A model generated the notes under the pieces. That model did no database searches. It was not told the DNA's origin and saw only the letters and a program-made list of their open reading frames with translations. A stretch of 64,000 nucleotides of DNA from Turbatrix aceti (lineage: Eukaryota; Nematoda; Chromadorea; Rhabditida; Panagrolaimidae): positions 8,456,718 through 8,520,717 of the forward strand of contig OZ017768.1 in NCBI GenBank assembly GCA_963969345.1, written 5' to 3'. How positions within the stretch are numbered: position 1 is the first letter of the stretch; each line of letters starts with the position of its first letter. Both the position numbers and the translations under genes were made by a program. Positions 1 through 15,288 of this stretch are shown here, in pieces.

Positions 1-1713
1 GTCGCTTATTAGTCCAGACGACCAAAGATTGACTTTGGTAAATAGCTGCTTTGGTCGTCGCCCGTGCCTGTGCCCGCGGCCGCCCGTGGGCGCTTGCTTG
101 CTGGAGGCATGCCAAAGCCTTGGGTGGGGGCTTGTGCTGTGCCATTGTCGTTTTGTGTCCTTCCTCATCGGTTTGCCTGCGTGCGTTTGGCAAAGTTCAT
201 TTACGTACATGTATTTTTTTATTTATGTGTGTTGGCTGCAAAAATTCAATCCCATTTTTTTGTGAACGTGAACGAAAAAAAAAGTGTTTGGTTGAATTTC
301 ATTTTTTTTCTCCCTAAAATGACCAATTTTGGGTGTCTTGCAAAATGAATAAATTGTAAAAAAAAAATTCTTTTTGTCAATCGTAAAAATTTTTTTTAAG
401 ATAAAAAAATGTTTCCCAAGTTGCTATTTTTATTTAAAAACACGTGTTAGTTGTGCATGTCCTCTGGGGCGCGCTGGTGGCTTATCGGGTTCCCGTTCCA
501 AAGATCACTCTTCTTCAACTTTTCAAACAGACGAATGGCACGTACTCTGAGTGCACAAAAAAGCCAGGGGTGGCTTCCGTCATCATTTTCTACACCGATT
601 TATTTGACGTTTCTTTGCTTGCTAGTATTCTTTTCTTTGATTTGCGTGCGTCGATTTTTTTCTATTTCAAAGGCTTCTGTCAATAGGTGACTACATAGCA
701 CCTCCTCCCGGCCCGCTTACGGGCCCGACCCTTTTTCCCCACGACACATGTCGGACACGTTGCGTGGAAGCGATCAACGATCGTTCTAGCTACGTAGGAA
801 GCCGCCAGCCCCCGAGCCAAGCATGCTGGTTTGTCATTGTCATTTTTTTTCTTCAAGGCCAGGGGGGGAGGGGGCTGGCTTCTTTCTTCGACTTCAGCAC
901 CCGATACACGCCCGATCCCGCCCCTTTCCTGTCTTCTTTTTTTGACGCGTCGTTGTCGTGGAATGAATTGCATAGATTGTCTCCAAAAGGGACAAGGACA
1001 TCGGGCGGTTTCTGAACCAACCACATCTTTTTCCTCGGCTCTACCTGTCTTGGCTTGGGCGGGAAGTGGATGCCAGTTGACGGCTCACTCTGCTCTTTCC
1101 CTTGGGCTTGATCTCGTTGATCCATATGGATACGCGACGGGTGCGACGTGGATCAGGCGGGGAATTATATAGTTGGGACATGTTTTTGCAAATTGCATCG
1201 GTGCTTGCAGGCAGTTTTGCAGTTTCCAAAAATTTTTATCTTTGTTGGAATTAAAAAAAAATCGATGTCTGTTTTCGAACAGATTTTTATCTGAAACTGA
1301 TAAAAAAAATGATGATCGGGTCTTGAAAGGAAAAAAAGCTGGGTTCCGAAGCGAAAACTAAAATTTTGGTTCCGAAACAAAAAATTTGGGGGTCCCGAAA
1401 CGAAAAACTGTTCGGCGCTCGTTCGCGAACATAAAAATTTATTTTTCTGGTAGGATAATTTCTCGAACGAAACTGGGGTTTGTTCGAACAAGAAAAAGTT
1501 TGTTTTCTCCCAAACCTTATCACACTTTTCCTAACCTCCGTAAAACCCCTTCAAAGTTAATGCAAATAATTTCCCAGTGCCCAAAAACCCCAGCATCTGC
1601 CTTTCCGAGACCTGTTTTAATTTTTGCGCGAATTTGCTTACCTCCTCCCTAAATATTAAAACCGTCCACAACTTTGCAGTTTTTGATTTCTCCACCCTTC
1701 TCGGTGTTTGCCG
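1..1713. other. Upstream region of the aminotransferase gene; no gene seen
   Basis: I see no convincing coding exon here. Open frames on both strands lack nematode-like codon use and recognisable motifs. The stretch mixes AT-rich DNA with GC-rich patches around 60-130 and 700-1130. At about 1320-1500 there are loosely repeated GTTCCGAA and TTCGAAC words similar in style to the TTCGTTCGCGAAC array at 9.12-9.42 kb. The last few hundred bases presumably hold the promoter and 5' UTR of the aminotransferase; the sequence ATTATATAG near 1165 is the only TATA-like candidate. Confidence 0.6.
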
Positions 1714-5682
<3,969 letters not shown>

Positions 5683-7358
5683 CCGACGGGACCGGCAACA
5701 CCCTTTTTTTCCCCTTCCTGGACTGTATAAACCTAAAAATAAGGCGTTTTCTAAAACTACCACAATTTTTTTTCTACATTGCGGAAATGTTTTTCTAACT
5801 AGATACAATTTTTTAACGATATACACTTTTCGATCAACTTTTTTTTGGATTAGTTAGATCAGAATCAGAATCATGAACTGTACGATAATCATCTGTCTAA
5901 TTAATTTTTTCTTTTCGATTGTCTATTTTTTGTCGTGTTAGATAGAGCTTTTTGGATTGCATTTCTGTTTTTTGTGTCTATTTGTTGTAATACTTCTTTT
6001 TTCCCTTTTTTGCACTGTCAACAAAGATTGACAAAACCGGGGCGGGACGATGAGGGCACATCACAAGTTGGGGTCTGGGGAAGAGGGAACAGGCAGAAAC
6101 AAGAAAATAGAAAAGCAGTGGAGAAAACGTGCCGTTGATGGCGGTGATTCTAAAAGAAAATTTTTTTTTTACAGAAAGACGGATAAGTTAGATTTTTTTT
6201 AGAATCTGTGATATTAAAAAAAAAATTTTGAACCGTTTTTTTGCTTTGAAAATTTTTTCCGGCTAAAAAAGGAAGCCACGTTGTTTATTCTATTTTTAAC
6301 GACCTAAAAATCAAAAAAGTACAACGTAATCGTTTTCTGAGCTCTGAAGTTCTTCAAATTGGGGCTGCTTTGCTCGGTTTGAAGATCTTCAATCCAGACG
6401 GACGAAGCGTTCTTTGACAAAAAAAACAGACCTCCAGAGACGTGCAAATCCAAAATTTGGTGTTCTTTAGTCAAAAAGTTGAAATCACAAAACACAGTTT
6501 CTTACTCTTTTTCAGTCACCAATCAAACTTTGACCAAAAGTGCATAAGTAAGCAAAGATAACACCCAATCAAAAACAAGATCCAGAACTTGTACAATCAC
6601 CAATAACACCTCTGTTTGCCCGACAAAAAATTTTTTTGTAACATTGAAATAAAAAAAAAACAAGAAATGAGAAAACAAGCACGAAGAACACCTTTCGTCG
6701 AAGCTGCTGCACGTATACATACAACACCACGTGTTGTAACGTTCTCTGTACTTTTTGTTAAGCACCTGGCCGGGCTGCAGGTAATTACGACGTCCAAAGA
6801 ACACCTAGTCGGAAGATCAACCTGTTTTCGGTTTTCTGCTCTCGAGAAGAGAGAATTTGATCAGTGAGCACTTTGATCCTTCTTCCTTTCGCTTTTTTTT
6901 ACACACTTATGGGTGCAACGCGGAAAACGCACGTTGCTGGAGAGTTGCAACAGGTAGAACAGCAAAAACGATGACAAATAAGTATTTATGTTACTGCATC
7001 AAGGAGATTGCTTAACGGGGGGACAACATTTCGAATAGTAAAGAAACTTGTTGTTTTTACTTATTTCACGTATACAAACAAAATTACACATGCTTGAATT
7101 GTAACGTTTTTTTTTACACTTTTGTTTCCAGGTTTGTTTTAAAAATGTGAACGAGATTCCAAATATAAAAAATTTATTACTATTGTTACATAAGCGCTAA
7201 CAAAAAAAATAATGTTATAAATATTTACATTTTTAAAATAATTCAAAGCATCCAAAACATTGAAAACGTGTGTAAATGAGATCAAAACAAGTAAGAATAC
7301 GTATACAAAAAATGTTTAGACAGTTGTTAATGACAATGGTCCACGTACATAAAATTCA
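5683..7358. other. Intergenic region between two convergent genes; no gene seen
   Basis: This is the 3' flank of the aminotransferase gene (+) and the 3' flank of the transporter gene (-). It is AT-rich with many A/T homopolymers. Short open frames at 6304-6495 and 6523-6804 on the minus strand have no recognisable motif or splice context. I found no RNA gene. Confidence 0.55.
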
Positions 7359-9650
7359 CTACGCGGCCGTAGCTGTAGCAATGGCTGAAGCGACGGCATC
7401 CACGGTTGAAACGGGTTTGGGTGCCGGTGTTTCAACAATTTTGGTCCATTCGGCAGGCTCGGCTGAGCACCAGATGAAGAATATGATATTAGACAGAATG
7501 AGCAAAGCTGCGTAGAGGTAGAAAAGGTGAGAGAACTCCACGTGGGTTCCTCCGGGAGTCATGGATGTAGCGATGTACGAGCTCGTAAAGAGGGTAAGGC
7601 ACATGATCACCTGGAAAAAATGAACACGTTATTTTTTTTGTACAAGATTTGGAAATGTGACAAACCTGAACAAAATTCAAAACAGTAGGACTGTACTGCT
7701 TCGAGACGAGGACGGCATTTTTGAGCACGCCACCGGCACTCAGACCCATGAAGCTGACCGCGATGCAGATTAGCACAATGTTGACGGTCGTGTTCGTCGC
7801 CGGAACGACACCGGAGACGATAAACATGATTCCAGAACCAAAGAAAGCGAGTGTGTTGAACGTTCGGACCTTGACAATCGCGGACACAGAAAGCAGCTTA
7901 TCCGAAATGAGACCAGCAATGATTTTTAGGCAAAACTGCGCAACGAGCGGGATAACCGAGATCAGGCTGGCGATCGTAAATGAATTTTTGGCTACGTAGG
8001 TAAAGTACATGGTCATGAATGTTACGGCGAACTGTGCAACGAAGAAGTTGGCTATCGTCGCTGCGAATGTCACCCAGATAGCGGGGGTTTTGAGGATGGC
8101 GAGGTAAGGAGGATCGTATTTGGGCGGGCGAGCGAGTTTTCCGACAGAGATGCGGTGAAATTCCTTGTCGCTGACGAAAGGATGGCGGAAGGGTTCGTCC
8201 CGGAAGTTGTACCACCAGAAACACACGATGATGGCGCCGAGCAAGCCGTGGAGCCAGAAAACAAAAGGCCAGCCGACTGAAAAGAGTCGATTTTTAGCTC
8301 GAAAATTTTTAAAACCAAAAATTTTAAATTTTGTATTTTGATCCGTTTTTAATTTTTTTTCAAATTATTTTTTCAAAGCTGAAAAAAGTTTTTTACTTAA
8401 ATGAACTCTTTTTAAAGAGTTAAACAAAATTTCTTTAAATTTAAATTTAAAAAAAAATAAAAAATTTGTTAAAAAAATTACTTACTGGCACTTGAAACAG
8501 CCCCGGACACCGGCATCGTAAAAATAGCCGAAATCTGGATAAAACCAGTTAAAAATGCAATAAATACACTGCTTTCGGTCAAAGAGGACCACGAATTAAC
8601 AATAGCGCCAATGACGGGAAACGGATTTGAAAAAGTGGATCCCTGAATTATTCGAATCACAGCCAGAGCCCAGAAATTCCAAATCGCGCAAAACGGAGTT
8701 GCAACAGTGGTTAGAACATTTAGAAATCCAATCAGGACCATGCCCTTGTGCGTGCCGAGGCGACGAAGAATGAGCGACATCGGATACTGCCCCGCAAGAG
8801 CCCCGACAAAGCACGTTGCAAACAGCGTCGATCTTTGAAACGTGGAATAGACGATCCGGCGATCCCAGATCGGAAGCGAAGGATCATTGAAGATTTCAGG
8901 GTCCTGCTCGACGTCCGGATCCCAAAGAGGAGATGATCGGATATCGGTGATGGCGATTGTTGTGGGATTCCAGCAGATGATGGACGACATGATGATCGAA
9001 AGCAGGAGAAGGCCTTGGATAAGGACGATGAAGCGGGTTCGGTGGCCGCATGATGCAATGGTTGGGCGAGCCTAAAAAATATTTGAAACGAAAGACGTGA
9101 ATAAATTCTCAAACCAGGGTTGAGCGAACGTTCGCTACCAGATTCGATTTTTCTTGTTCGTGTTCGTTCGCGAGGAAATTTTTTCCGAATTTATTTGTTC
9201 GCGTTCGTTCGCGAACAAAACTATGTTTTCCGAACAGATGAAACGAACAAAAATTATGGAAAAATTTAGGTCACAGTGTCAAAATCATAAAAAAATTATA
9301 CACAAATTATGAAAATAATTTGTTCGATGTTCGTTCGCGAACAAAGTCAAAATTGTTCGCGTTCGTTCAGTTTTTCGAACAATCCTGAAAAATTGTTCGT
9401 GTTCGTTCGCGAACAAAAAACGGCTGATTCAGTACCGTAATACTGCGTGCAACATGCGACTTTCAAACCAGTGAACGCGCATGTTGCACGCAGCGTGCAT
9501 TGTTTTTTTTCCGTTCAGAACCATTTTGGTACAAGTTCAAATTTTTTTTTTCTTTTTTTTTTCTTTTTTTTTAACATTTTTTTTTAAATTTGTACAAACC
9601 TGAACCCCAGCTTCCATAACAAATGGATTGTTATCCCTATCTTCAGTCAT
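7359..9650 (-). CDS. Major facilitator transporter, SLC17 (anion/phosphate/vesicular glutamate) type, four exons
   Basis: A polytopic membrane transporter, probably exchanging organic or inorganic anions. Reading on the minus strand, exons are 9650-9600, 9071-8486, 8276-7666 and 7610-7359. All junctions are GT/AG and in phase, giving 499 residues. The N-terminus is short and cytosolic (MTEDRDNNPFVMEAG). A first helix follows near residues 27-45, then a soluble loop with the DPDVEQDPEIFNDPSLPIWD segment. The inner-gate motif GALAGQYPMSLILRRLGTHKG lies after helix 2, in the position of the SLC17 signature loop. The middle of the protein has FWLHGLLGAIIVCFWWYNFRDEP, typical of SLC17 helix 6 and its linker, and the C-terminus has the WCSAEPAEWTK segment like the family's end. 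The exact substrate cannot be read from the sequence. The first intron holds a TTCG-rich palindromic array and a perfect hairpin. Confidence 0.88.
9115..9425. repeat. Array of TTCGTTCGCGAAC-type palindromic words in a transporter intron
   Basis: Within the 528-bp first intron of the transporter gene the words GTTCGCGTTCGTTCGCGAAC and GTTCGTGTTCGTTCGCGAAC recur several times. Each contains the self-complementary core GTTCGCGAAC. They are separated by 40-120 bp of AT-rich sequence. A diverged relative occurs at about 1410-1490. This could be a degenerate mobile element or a local satellite. Confidence 0.6.
9443..9493. repeat. Perfect 16-bp hairpin in the transporter intron
   Basis: CTGCGTGCAACATGCG at 9443-9458 is exactly reverse-complementary to 9478-9493, with a 19-nt loop. 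It could form a stable cruciform or RNA stem. It is followed by T-rich DNA (9500-9590). Confidence 0.75.
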
Positions 9651-10754
9651 GGCTGACAAATAAATTGAACGTAATATAAATCAGTAAAAATCAAATTAGG
9701 CTACAAACAGCAGCTACAGTTTTCACACTGTGAATTTTACTGCCAAACCTGTCCCTTATTATAGTACTACCGTTTTAGCGTGTTTTTGTCGCCTCCAAGC
9801 TTCATTTGCATACGTAACGTACAAGCATGTATCCGAACTTTTTCTGATGTCTGATTTGTGAAGTATCATCATCTCCCTCGCCGCGACGTCTGACGAATCA
9901 TTGATGTGCACCGAGCTTGACTTCTGTTTTGAGTCCCGTCTAAAAATCATGATAATCTCTCGTTTCGCCGACTGACACAAAATCCTGTTGCAAACGTGTG
10001 TTTATTGATGACATATATTTTCGTAAGTTGACGTACGGATACAAAATACTGTGGGCTTCTTTTTCTTTGCTAAACATTGACTTTACGGATGACGTGGTTG
10101 AGTTAAACCGTTAATAATCTGTTTTTTCTTTCAGATTTTAGCAAAGATTAAACAAAAAAGAAAAAAGTGTTTGCGATAAAATAAAATGAATAACTTTTCA
10201 AAGATTTTTTTCAAAATATTAAAAAAAAAATTTTAATAAAAAAACTAATTTTCGAAACTGTATTTTTTCTAAAAAAAATTACATATTTCTAACAAAAAAA
10301 ACATGAAGTAATCTATTTTTGGAAACAAAATCCAACTTGTATTCTTTGTGCGCACAAAAACAATATGCAAACTAATACAGAGTAATCCATAATCCATTTC
10401 ATTGATCTCGTACAATACGGTAAGTAAAAAAATGTTTGTAAATTTTTTTGTCATGAATCAGTAATTTAAAAAAATTGCTCTGCTGTACTAACTTGCAAAA
10501 AAATGAACTCTAAAGCGTCACAAACCCAAAGTTCATTGAATAGATTAGATGCCTTACCCACTGCTTAGGAACAAGCTTAGCAAACGACAGTTGTGCGATT
10601 ATCGTCGCTATGACGTATAAATTTCTTGCTTCAATGCTATAAAATATTTTTATTCCCTTCACTCGTCCTCAAAATTTGACATTGGGTGCACTTGCTCGCC
10701 TGCATTTCTTTCGCTTTTTTTCGTTGTAAACAATTTCTTTTTTTTCAGGTAATC
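9651..10754. other. Intergenic; upstream of transporter (-) and of a small peptide gene (+)
   Basis: AT-rich DNA between divergent genes, with no coding exon recognised. A TATAAAAT box at 10638-10645 and a T-rich acceptor TTTTTTTTCAG ending near 10748 lie upstream of the peptide start at 10755. This suggests a short 5' UTR intron or a spliced-leader acceptor. Confidence 0.5.
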
Positions 10755-10889
10755 ATGGCACTCAAATTTTTTACGGTAATTTTTCTCTCTCTTGCTGTCA
10801 ATTTTACATCGGAGGCAGCGACGCTGTATGGATGCCAAGATCAGGAGGCAGTGGCCGACAACGGCTATGACTGTTCTTCAGTCCATTGA
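10755..10889 (+). CDS. Small secreted peptide, 44 residues, two cysteines
   Basis: The start at 10755 follows a T-rich AG acceptor by only 6 nt, which favours it over an upstream non-canonical start. Residues 1-21 (MALKFFTVIFLSLAVNFTSEA) look like a signal peptide. The mature part would be about 23 residues, TLYGCQDQEAVADNGYDCSSVH-like, acidic, with two cysteines that could form one disulfide. A TATA box lies at 10638-10645. I do not recognise a family. It is the first of a run of small secreted-peptide genes extending to 26.3 kb. Confidence 0.5.
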   Translation: MALKFFTVIFLSLAVNFTSEAATLYGCQDQEAVADNGYDCSSVH

Positions 10890-11388
10890 TGTACAAATTG
10901 TTGACTGTGTTGAGTTACTGACAATGAATACATAAACTAAAGTTGTGATGTTGATTGACCACACATCATACCACATGAAATTCACAAAAAATGGTTACAA
11001 TGGGTGGTAATTTATTCTGGCATGAATAATTTTTTAACACCTGGTGCACCTGGGGTATTGATGTATGATTTACTTATGTATCATTATCACAAACTATAAT
11101 AACGTAATTTTTTTCAATCGCAGAAACTATAATATTTTTTTTTCCGTTTTGAAAACTTTTACCATAAAAAATGCAATTTTTAAAAAACTGACAAGTTTTG
11201 TACAAAAACATGATTAACCTAAGCGCTATCGTAAACACAGGTAAAAAACGTAACAAACTCAAACATTTGTTTTTGAGCTGTAATCATGCTTAACCTAAAA
11301 GATTAAGTTTGTTTAACCTTCCTTCAACGCTTGGTGTATAAATTTCTGTTTTTGTTTCACATTTCTCCATTTCAACGTGACTGTCATC
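10890..11388. other. Intergenic between two small peptide genes
   Basis: AT-rich spacer. The only notable site is TATAAAT at 11337-11343, about 46 nt upstream of the next start codon. Confidence 0.5.
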
Positions 11389-11577
11389 ATGAAAACGACA
11401 TCGACCTTCGTTTTTGGATTCCTTGTTATTTTGGGATTTATTCTGCCTGTCGTTATGGGACAATACTTCTACGCAAACATCAACGAGTACGGCAACATGT
11501 TCACTCCTGACTACACCAATCCTGCTGGAGATTACGGTGGTCCGGCTGTTACATACAACGCTGATTATGACCGATAA
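11389..11577 (+). CDS. Small secreted tyrosine-rich peptide, 62 residues
   Basis: I chose the ATG at 11389, 46 nt downstream of the TATAAAT box. The first 24 residues (ending FILPVVMG) form a clear signal peptide. The mature peptide starts QYFYANINEYGNMFTPDY and is rich in Tyr, Asn and Gly, with no cysteine. A polyadenylation signal AATAAA follows at about 11634. It resembles in style nematode Tyr/Gly-rich secreted effectors (nlp/cnc type), but there is no specific match I can name. Confidence 0.6.
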   Translation: MKTTSTFVFGFLVILGFILPVVMGQYFYANINEYGNMFTPDYTNPAGDYGGPAVTYNADYDR

Positions 11578-12197
11578 AATTGTTCACACTCATTACGCAC
11601 TTGTTTGACTGTTTTAACGACTGTTTTTTGGTAATAAATTGGAAATCACGGTTCATTGTTTCACATAATTAACGGTCGTCTTGCCACAAGGTCGCATAAA
11701 TAAATAGTATTAGAAAACAGGTTTTCTGAACTGTGATCTTTACTAAATACCGTTCAGTCAGATAAAATCCAATCCACCTCCGCAAACAACCAAAAAAAAG
11801 AGTTTTGAGCCTCGGTATAATCCCGAGCAACAAACACGCCACGCCCCCTTCTAGTAAGTTGGCCATAATGATGATCAGCATGCCAAAACATCTTTAATCT
11901 TTAATGATCTCCGGAATTCTCCAAAATTGGTTACACGCAGCGTGCTTTATTACGGTTGGCTCCATTATAAGTACAAAAATAGAGCGCGCATAAAAGAACA
12001 GCAACTCAATAATCTCCCCTGCAATCATCGCTTATCCCCCTCCCTCTGATATTGATCTTGTGTTTGTTTTTTTTTCAAAAAAATACAACAATCCCCTTGC
12101 AACAAACAATCCGCGTGTTCTAAAACGTTGCAACAAAACGTTGCCAACTCAAATCCATGATTGTTCGTTCCATGCCCGGTTTCAAAGTTGCTAGGAC
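11578..12197. other. Intergenic upstream of the DUF229 gene
   Basis: The 3' UTR and polyA signal of the preceding peptide gene are followed by AT-rich DNA. A minus-strand open frame at 11669-11881 has no signal, motif or splice context and was rejected. No RNA gene was recognised. Confidence 0.5.
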
Positions 12198-14512
12198 ATG
12201 CTCAGCAAAGCCAGTATATTTTTGTTACTTCTCTGCGCGGCAATTTTGGTGTTTGTTTTCACGTCGCCCCCTGCGAGCCCGACAGATTATGCTCCAATTG
12301 TTGTCGAAGGATATCTAGCGTTGCCTGATAGTCGGAACCTGACTTCTGGCAAAAAAGCAGATAAGAAAGCAGAATCCAGTAACTTTTTGGATGGCAAATG
12401 GCACATTTTGGCTGTCAACTTGACAGATAGTACGACAACAACACGGATGCCAACATTGTGGTTTCCAAATTATGACTGGATGAGACCGATTGATTATTCC
12501 GTGTCTCATCCGTTTGAGAATACCTGTCGGTATCCGGTGCTCAATAAATGTAAGTTTTTAAACATCAAAAAAAATTTTAATAAAAAAAGTTTTTTTTTTA
12601 ATTTGGACTTTTTATAAGAAAATTTGAAAACTCATTTTTGTTACAAAAAAAAATTCAGTGGAACCAGACATAGAAAAAATCGTCCAACACCACCGAACGT
12701 TCAAATGTTCGACAGCATACAGCGAACGAACGGTAGCAGTCCACCAAGACAAAACTGGCGAGATTTACATCCGTCAACTCAAAAACAAGACCGGTACCGT
12801 CAAGTGTTACGCCTCTCAGCTCCACGGCGCGGTCAGACCGAAGCAATATACCTACAAAACCGGTGGACGATTTGAAGTGCCATTTGATCGACCTTTTTTG
12901 GTCGGATTCGATCAATTTTCAATAGAATGCTTCATCTTCGTCAAGCGCGATAATTTGCCAGAGGAGAAAAAAAACATGGTCTACAACAATGCTTTCAACT
13001 GGATTCCTCCGCTGCCCTCGGTTATCCCCCCGGCTTCAAATGTACCGGAAAAATACAGTATCGTAATTATCGCCATAGAATCCACGTCTAGAAGCCAATT
13101 TTTACGGCACATGCCTTTGACTTACAAATTTCTTCAGGATACGGGATTCTACGTTTTTAACGGGTACAACAAAGTCGGCGATAACAGTTTAATTAATTTG
13201 AATTCCGTGCTCACCGGTCGAGTGTTCAAAGCGTCGCATCGGGGCTTTGATGGACTCATTTCGAAAGATGTGGCCATTCCCGCGGGTCTCATAGGCATCG
13301 AACGCTACCCCACGTCCCTCATCGCCAGGGCCAGAACAGGAGGAATGGCCACGATGTGGAACGACGAGATCGGCAAACACGCCTACGGACTGTACCACTA
13401 CTTTGGTTGGTACGGATTCCAAAATGCTCCGGCTGATTACTACTTCAGGCCATACTACGAGTATATTTACAAGAACAAAAACGCGCAGCACAAATATTGC
13501 GACAGTGATGGACCCTTCATTTCCAAATACGCGCAGCCGATTGCCTCATTTTCAACACGCTATGCCAATCAGACGCATTTTTCGTTCACGTTTTTGAGCC
13601 GACAAACCCACGAAGATCCTAACAATCTCGAATTGTACGACACGACAATGTTGCAGGTGCTGACAGATCTCAAGATTGCAGGGGTGTTTGAGAATACTGT
13701 AATTATGCTTATTGGAGACCATGGACAGAGGATGGTAGGTTTTATGGACCGGAAACAACTCTCGACGGATCAAATTTATTTTTTAGCATCCAATACAAAA
13801 AACCTACAGTGGCAGAATTGAGGAGCGTTCACCTTTCCTGGGTCTTTACCTGCCTCCAAAATTCATCAAAGCACACCCAGAAAAAGCAGCCAACGTTCGA
13901 ATCAATCAGAATCGTTTGATATCCAATTTTGATGTTTTTGAAACCCTTAGCGATGTTTTGGATATTACTTTTCGTCAACCAAAGCATTTACAAACCAAAA
14001 ATCATGGAACTAGCTTATTTGATCGGATTCCCGTTAATCGCGATTGCAAATCAGCGATGATTCCAGAAAACTTCTGCCTCTGCATGGAACCACCTGATCC
14101 GTTCGAAAACCAAAATCTGACCCAAGGCTACGGGCCCTACCTTCCCAACGTCATAGAATCCTACTTCAACTCAACAATACAAAATCTATCATGTGTAGAA
14201 ACTTTTTCTTATTCGAATATGTCAGTGCCGAAATTTTGGACGATCTCATCGATGGCGCGAAGCGGAGTCAGGTATATGGAGGACAAATGGAAGATCGTTA
14301 TGAGAGAAACCGCGGAAATAGAATTTACCCTTGATCTCGCGCTGAAGACCCGCAATAAAACAAAAACTCTTCGGGGCAAAGCCACCGTGAGACTCATGTG
14401 GTGGCCTACAAAGAACAAGCTGGAGATGAACGTGTCACCGCTCGTGAAGTTAGACGCCTGCCCGAGAGTATTTGCCCTTCAGAGCATCTGCACTACGTGT
14501 CAGAACAACTAG
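12198..14512 (+). CDS. DUF229 (sulfatase-like) type II membrane protein, three exons
   Basis: Exons 12198-12549, 12659-13734 and 13787-14512 join in phase to give 717 residues. Residues 5-23 form a signal anchor, so the rest should be lumenal or extracellular, with several N-x-S/T sites and paired cysteines. The middle carries the alkaline-phosphatase/sulfatase-like fold: an IVIIAIESTSRSQFLRHMP block with the nucleophile-position Ser/Thr, VGDNSLINLNSVLTG, and near the end of exon 2 IGDHGQRM, a metal-ligand DH motif. Exon 3 begins HPIQKTYSGRIEER.PFLGLYLP, the usual DUF229 continuation, and ends with Cys-rich segments (CLCMEPPDPF; CPRVFALQSICTTC). DUF229 is greatly expanded in nematodes; no reaction has been firmly assigned as far as I know. 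The stop codon is followed immediately by GTATGT. Confidence 0.9.
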
Positions 14513-14681
14513 GTATGTACTATATTGTGTAACTCGTAAACTTGTTGTACAGTGAATAAAAAATAGATAAATCAAACAGGTTGAAAAGCTACATAGCTGA
14601 CTACTCATACATACTGCATTTGTTTATGCAAGTACTATGTTTCTCAATTCTTTGTTCTTAACATCTCGATCATTTTTTAAA

Positions 14682-14712
14682 TATATAAGTAGCTGATTGC
14701 TGGAAGGCATTA
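14682..14712 (+). promoter_or_regulatory. Core promoter of peptide gene 1 of the MRF family
   Basis: TATATAAGTAGCTGATTGC followed by TGGAAGGCATT. The same TATAAGTAGCT...GAAGGCATT layout precedes the two paralogues at 15228 and 16456, about 60 nt upstream of each start codon. Confidence 0.65.
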
Positions 14713-14748
14713 TCATCGACCAAGCATTCATTACTCGACTCAATCAGC

Positions 14749-15006
14749 ATGCGCTTCTTTGTTGTCTTCGCTCTGTGCCTTATGTTGGCAATGTTTGCCA
14801 CCGCGGATCGTCACATGTACTGGAAAAACGGACAATGGCACTATTCTAGCTCTAGCTCATCGGATTCAGATGAGTGGCGTTACTACAATCGGTACTACAA
14901 CGGAAATCGGGTCTTCGGCAACAACCCGAACTTCCAATTTGCTAATCCTTCGACTCAAACCGTTGTCAACCCAAATACAGGCCTTAACTACAATACACAG
15001 GGTTAA
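14749..15006 (+). CDS. Small secreted Trp/Tyr/Asn-rich peptide, MRF family member 1
   Basis: 85 residues in a single exon. The signal peptide MRFFVVFALCLMLAMFATA is followed by DRHMYWKNGQWHYSSSSSSDSDEWRYYNRYYNGNRVFGNNP-type sequence. There are no cysteines; the protein is rich in Tyr, Asn, Ser and Trp and ends LNYNTQG. It aligns along its length with the products at 15289 and 16517 (shared start MRF, W-N-G-x-W block, NGNRV/L-x-GNN block, NTQG end). A TATA element lies about 66 nt upstream and an AATAAA signal follows at about 15059. A secreted epidermal or defence role is only an inference from composition. Confidence 0.75.
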   Translation: MRFFVVFALCLMLAMFATADRHMYWKNGQWHYSSSSSSDSDEWRYYNRYYNGNRVFGNNPNFQFANPSTQTVVNPNTGLNYNTQG

Positions 15007-15227
15007 GTATCTTATCATTCGTCATCCTTTGTGAAAATGTGTAATTTGTCAATCATGCAATAAAACATAGCTTATGTACATTGTTGATCGTCGAGAATTC
15101 TTATTGTTGTAACTAGAAAACAAGAAAAAATACATAGGAGCACGCAAAGCAGAAAATGCTTATGCAAGTTATCCAATCCGGTTTTTTGAACATCCAACCT
15201 CTTGACACCTTGTTGAACATGTAGTAG

Positions 15228-15256
15228 TATAAGTAGCTCGATACATGAAGGCATTT
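15228..15256 (+). promoter_or_regulatory. Core promoter of peptide gene 2 of the MRF family
   Basis: TATAAGTAGCTCGATACATG then AAGGCATT. Nearly identical to the element at 16456, and the similarity continues upstream (CTTGACACCTTGTTGAACAT against CTTAACACCTTGTTGAATAT). Confidence 0.7.
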
Positions 15257-15288
15257 CCTTCAATCGAACACTATTCGACCCCATCAAC

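Noticed and set aside
680..1024. Minus-strand open frame of 114 codons in a GC-rich patch
   Set aside because: Arg-rich low-complexity translation with no motif, leader or splice context; the opposite strand is equally open.
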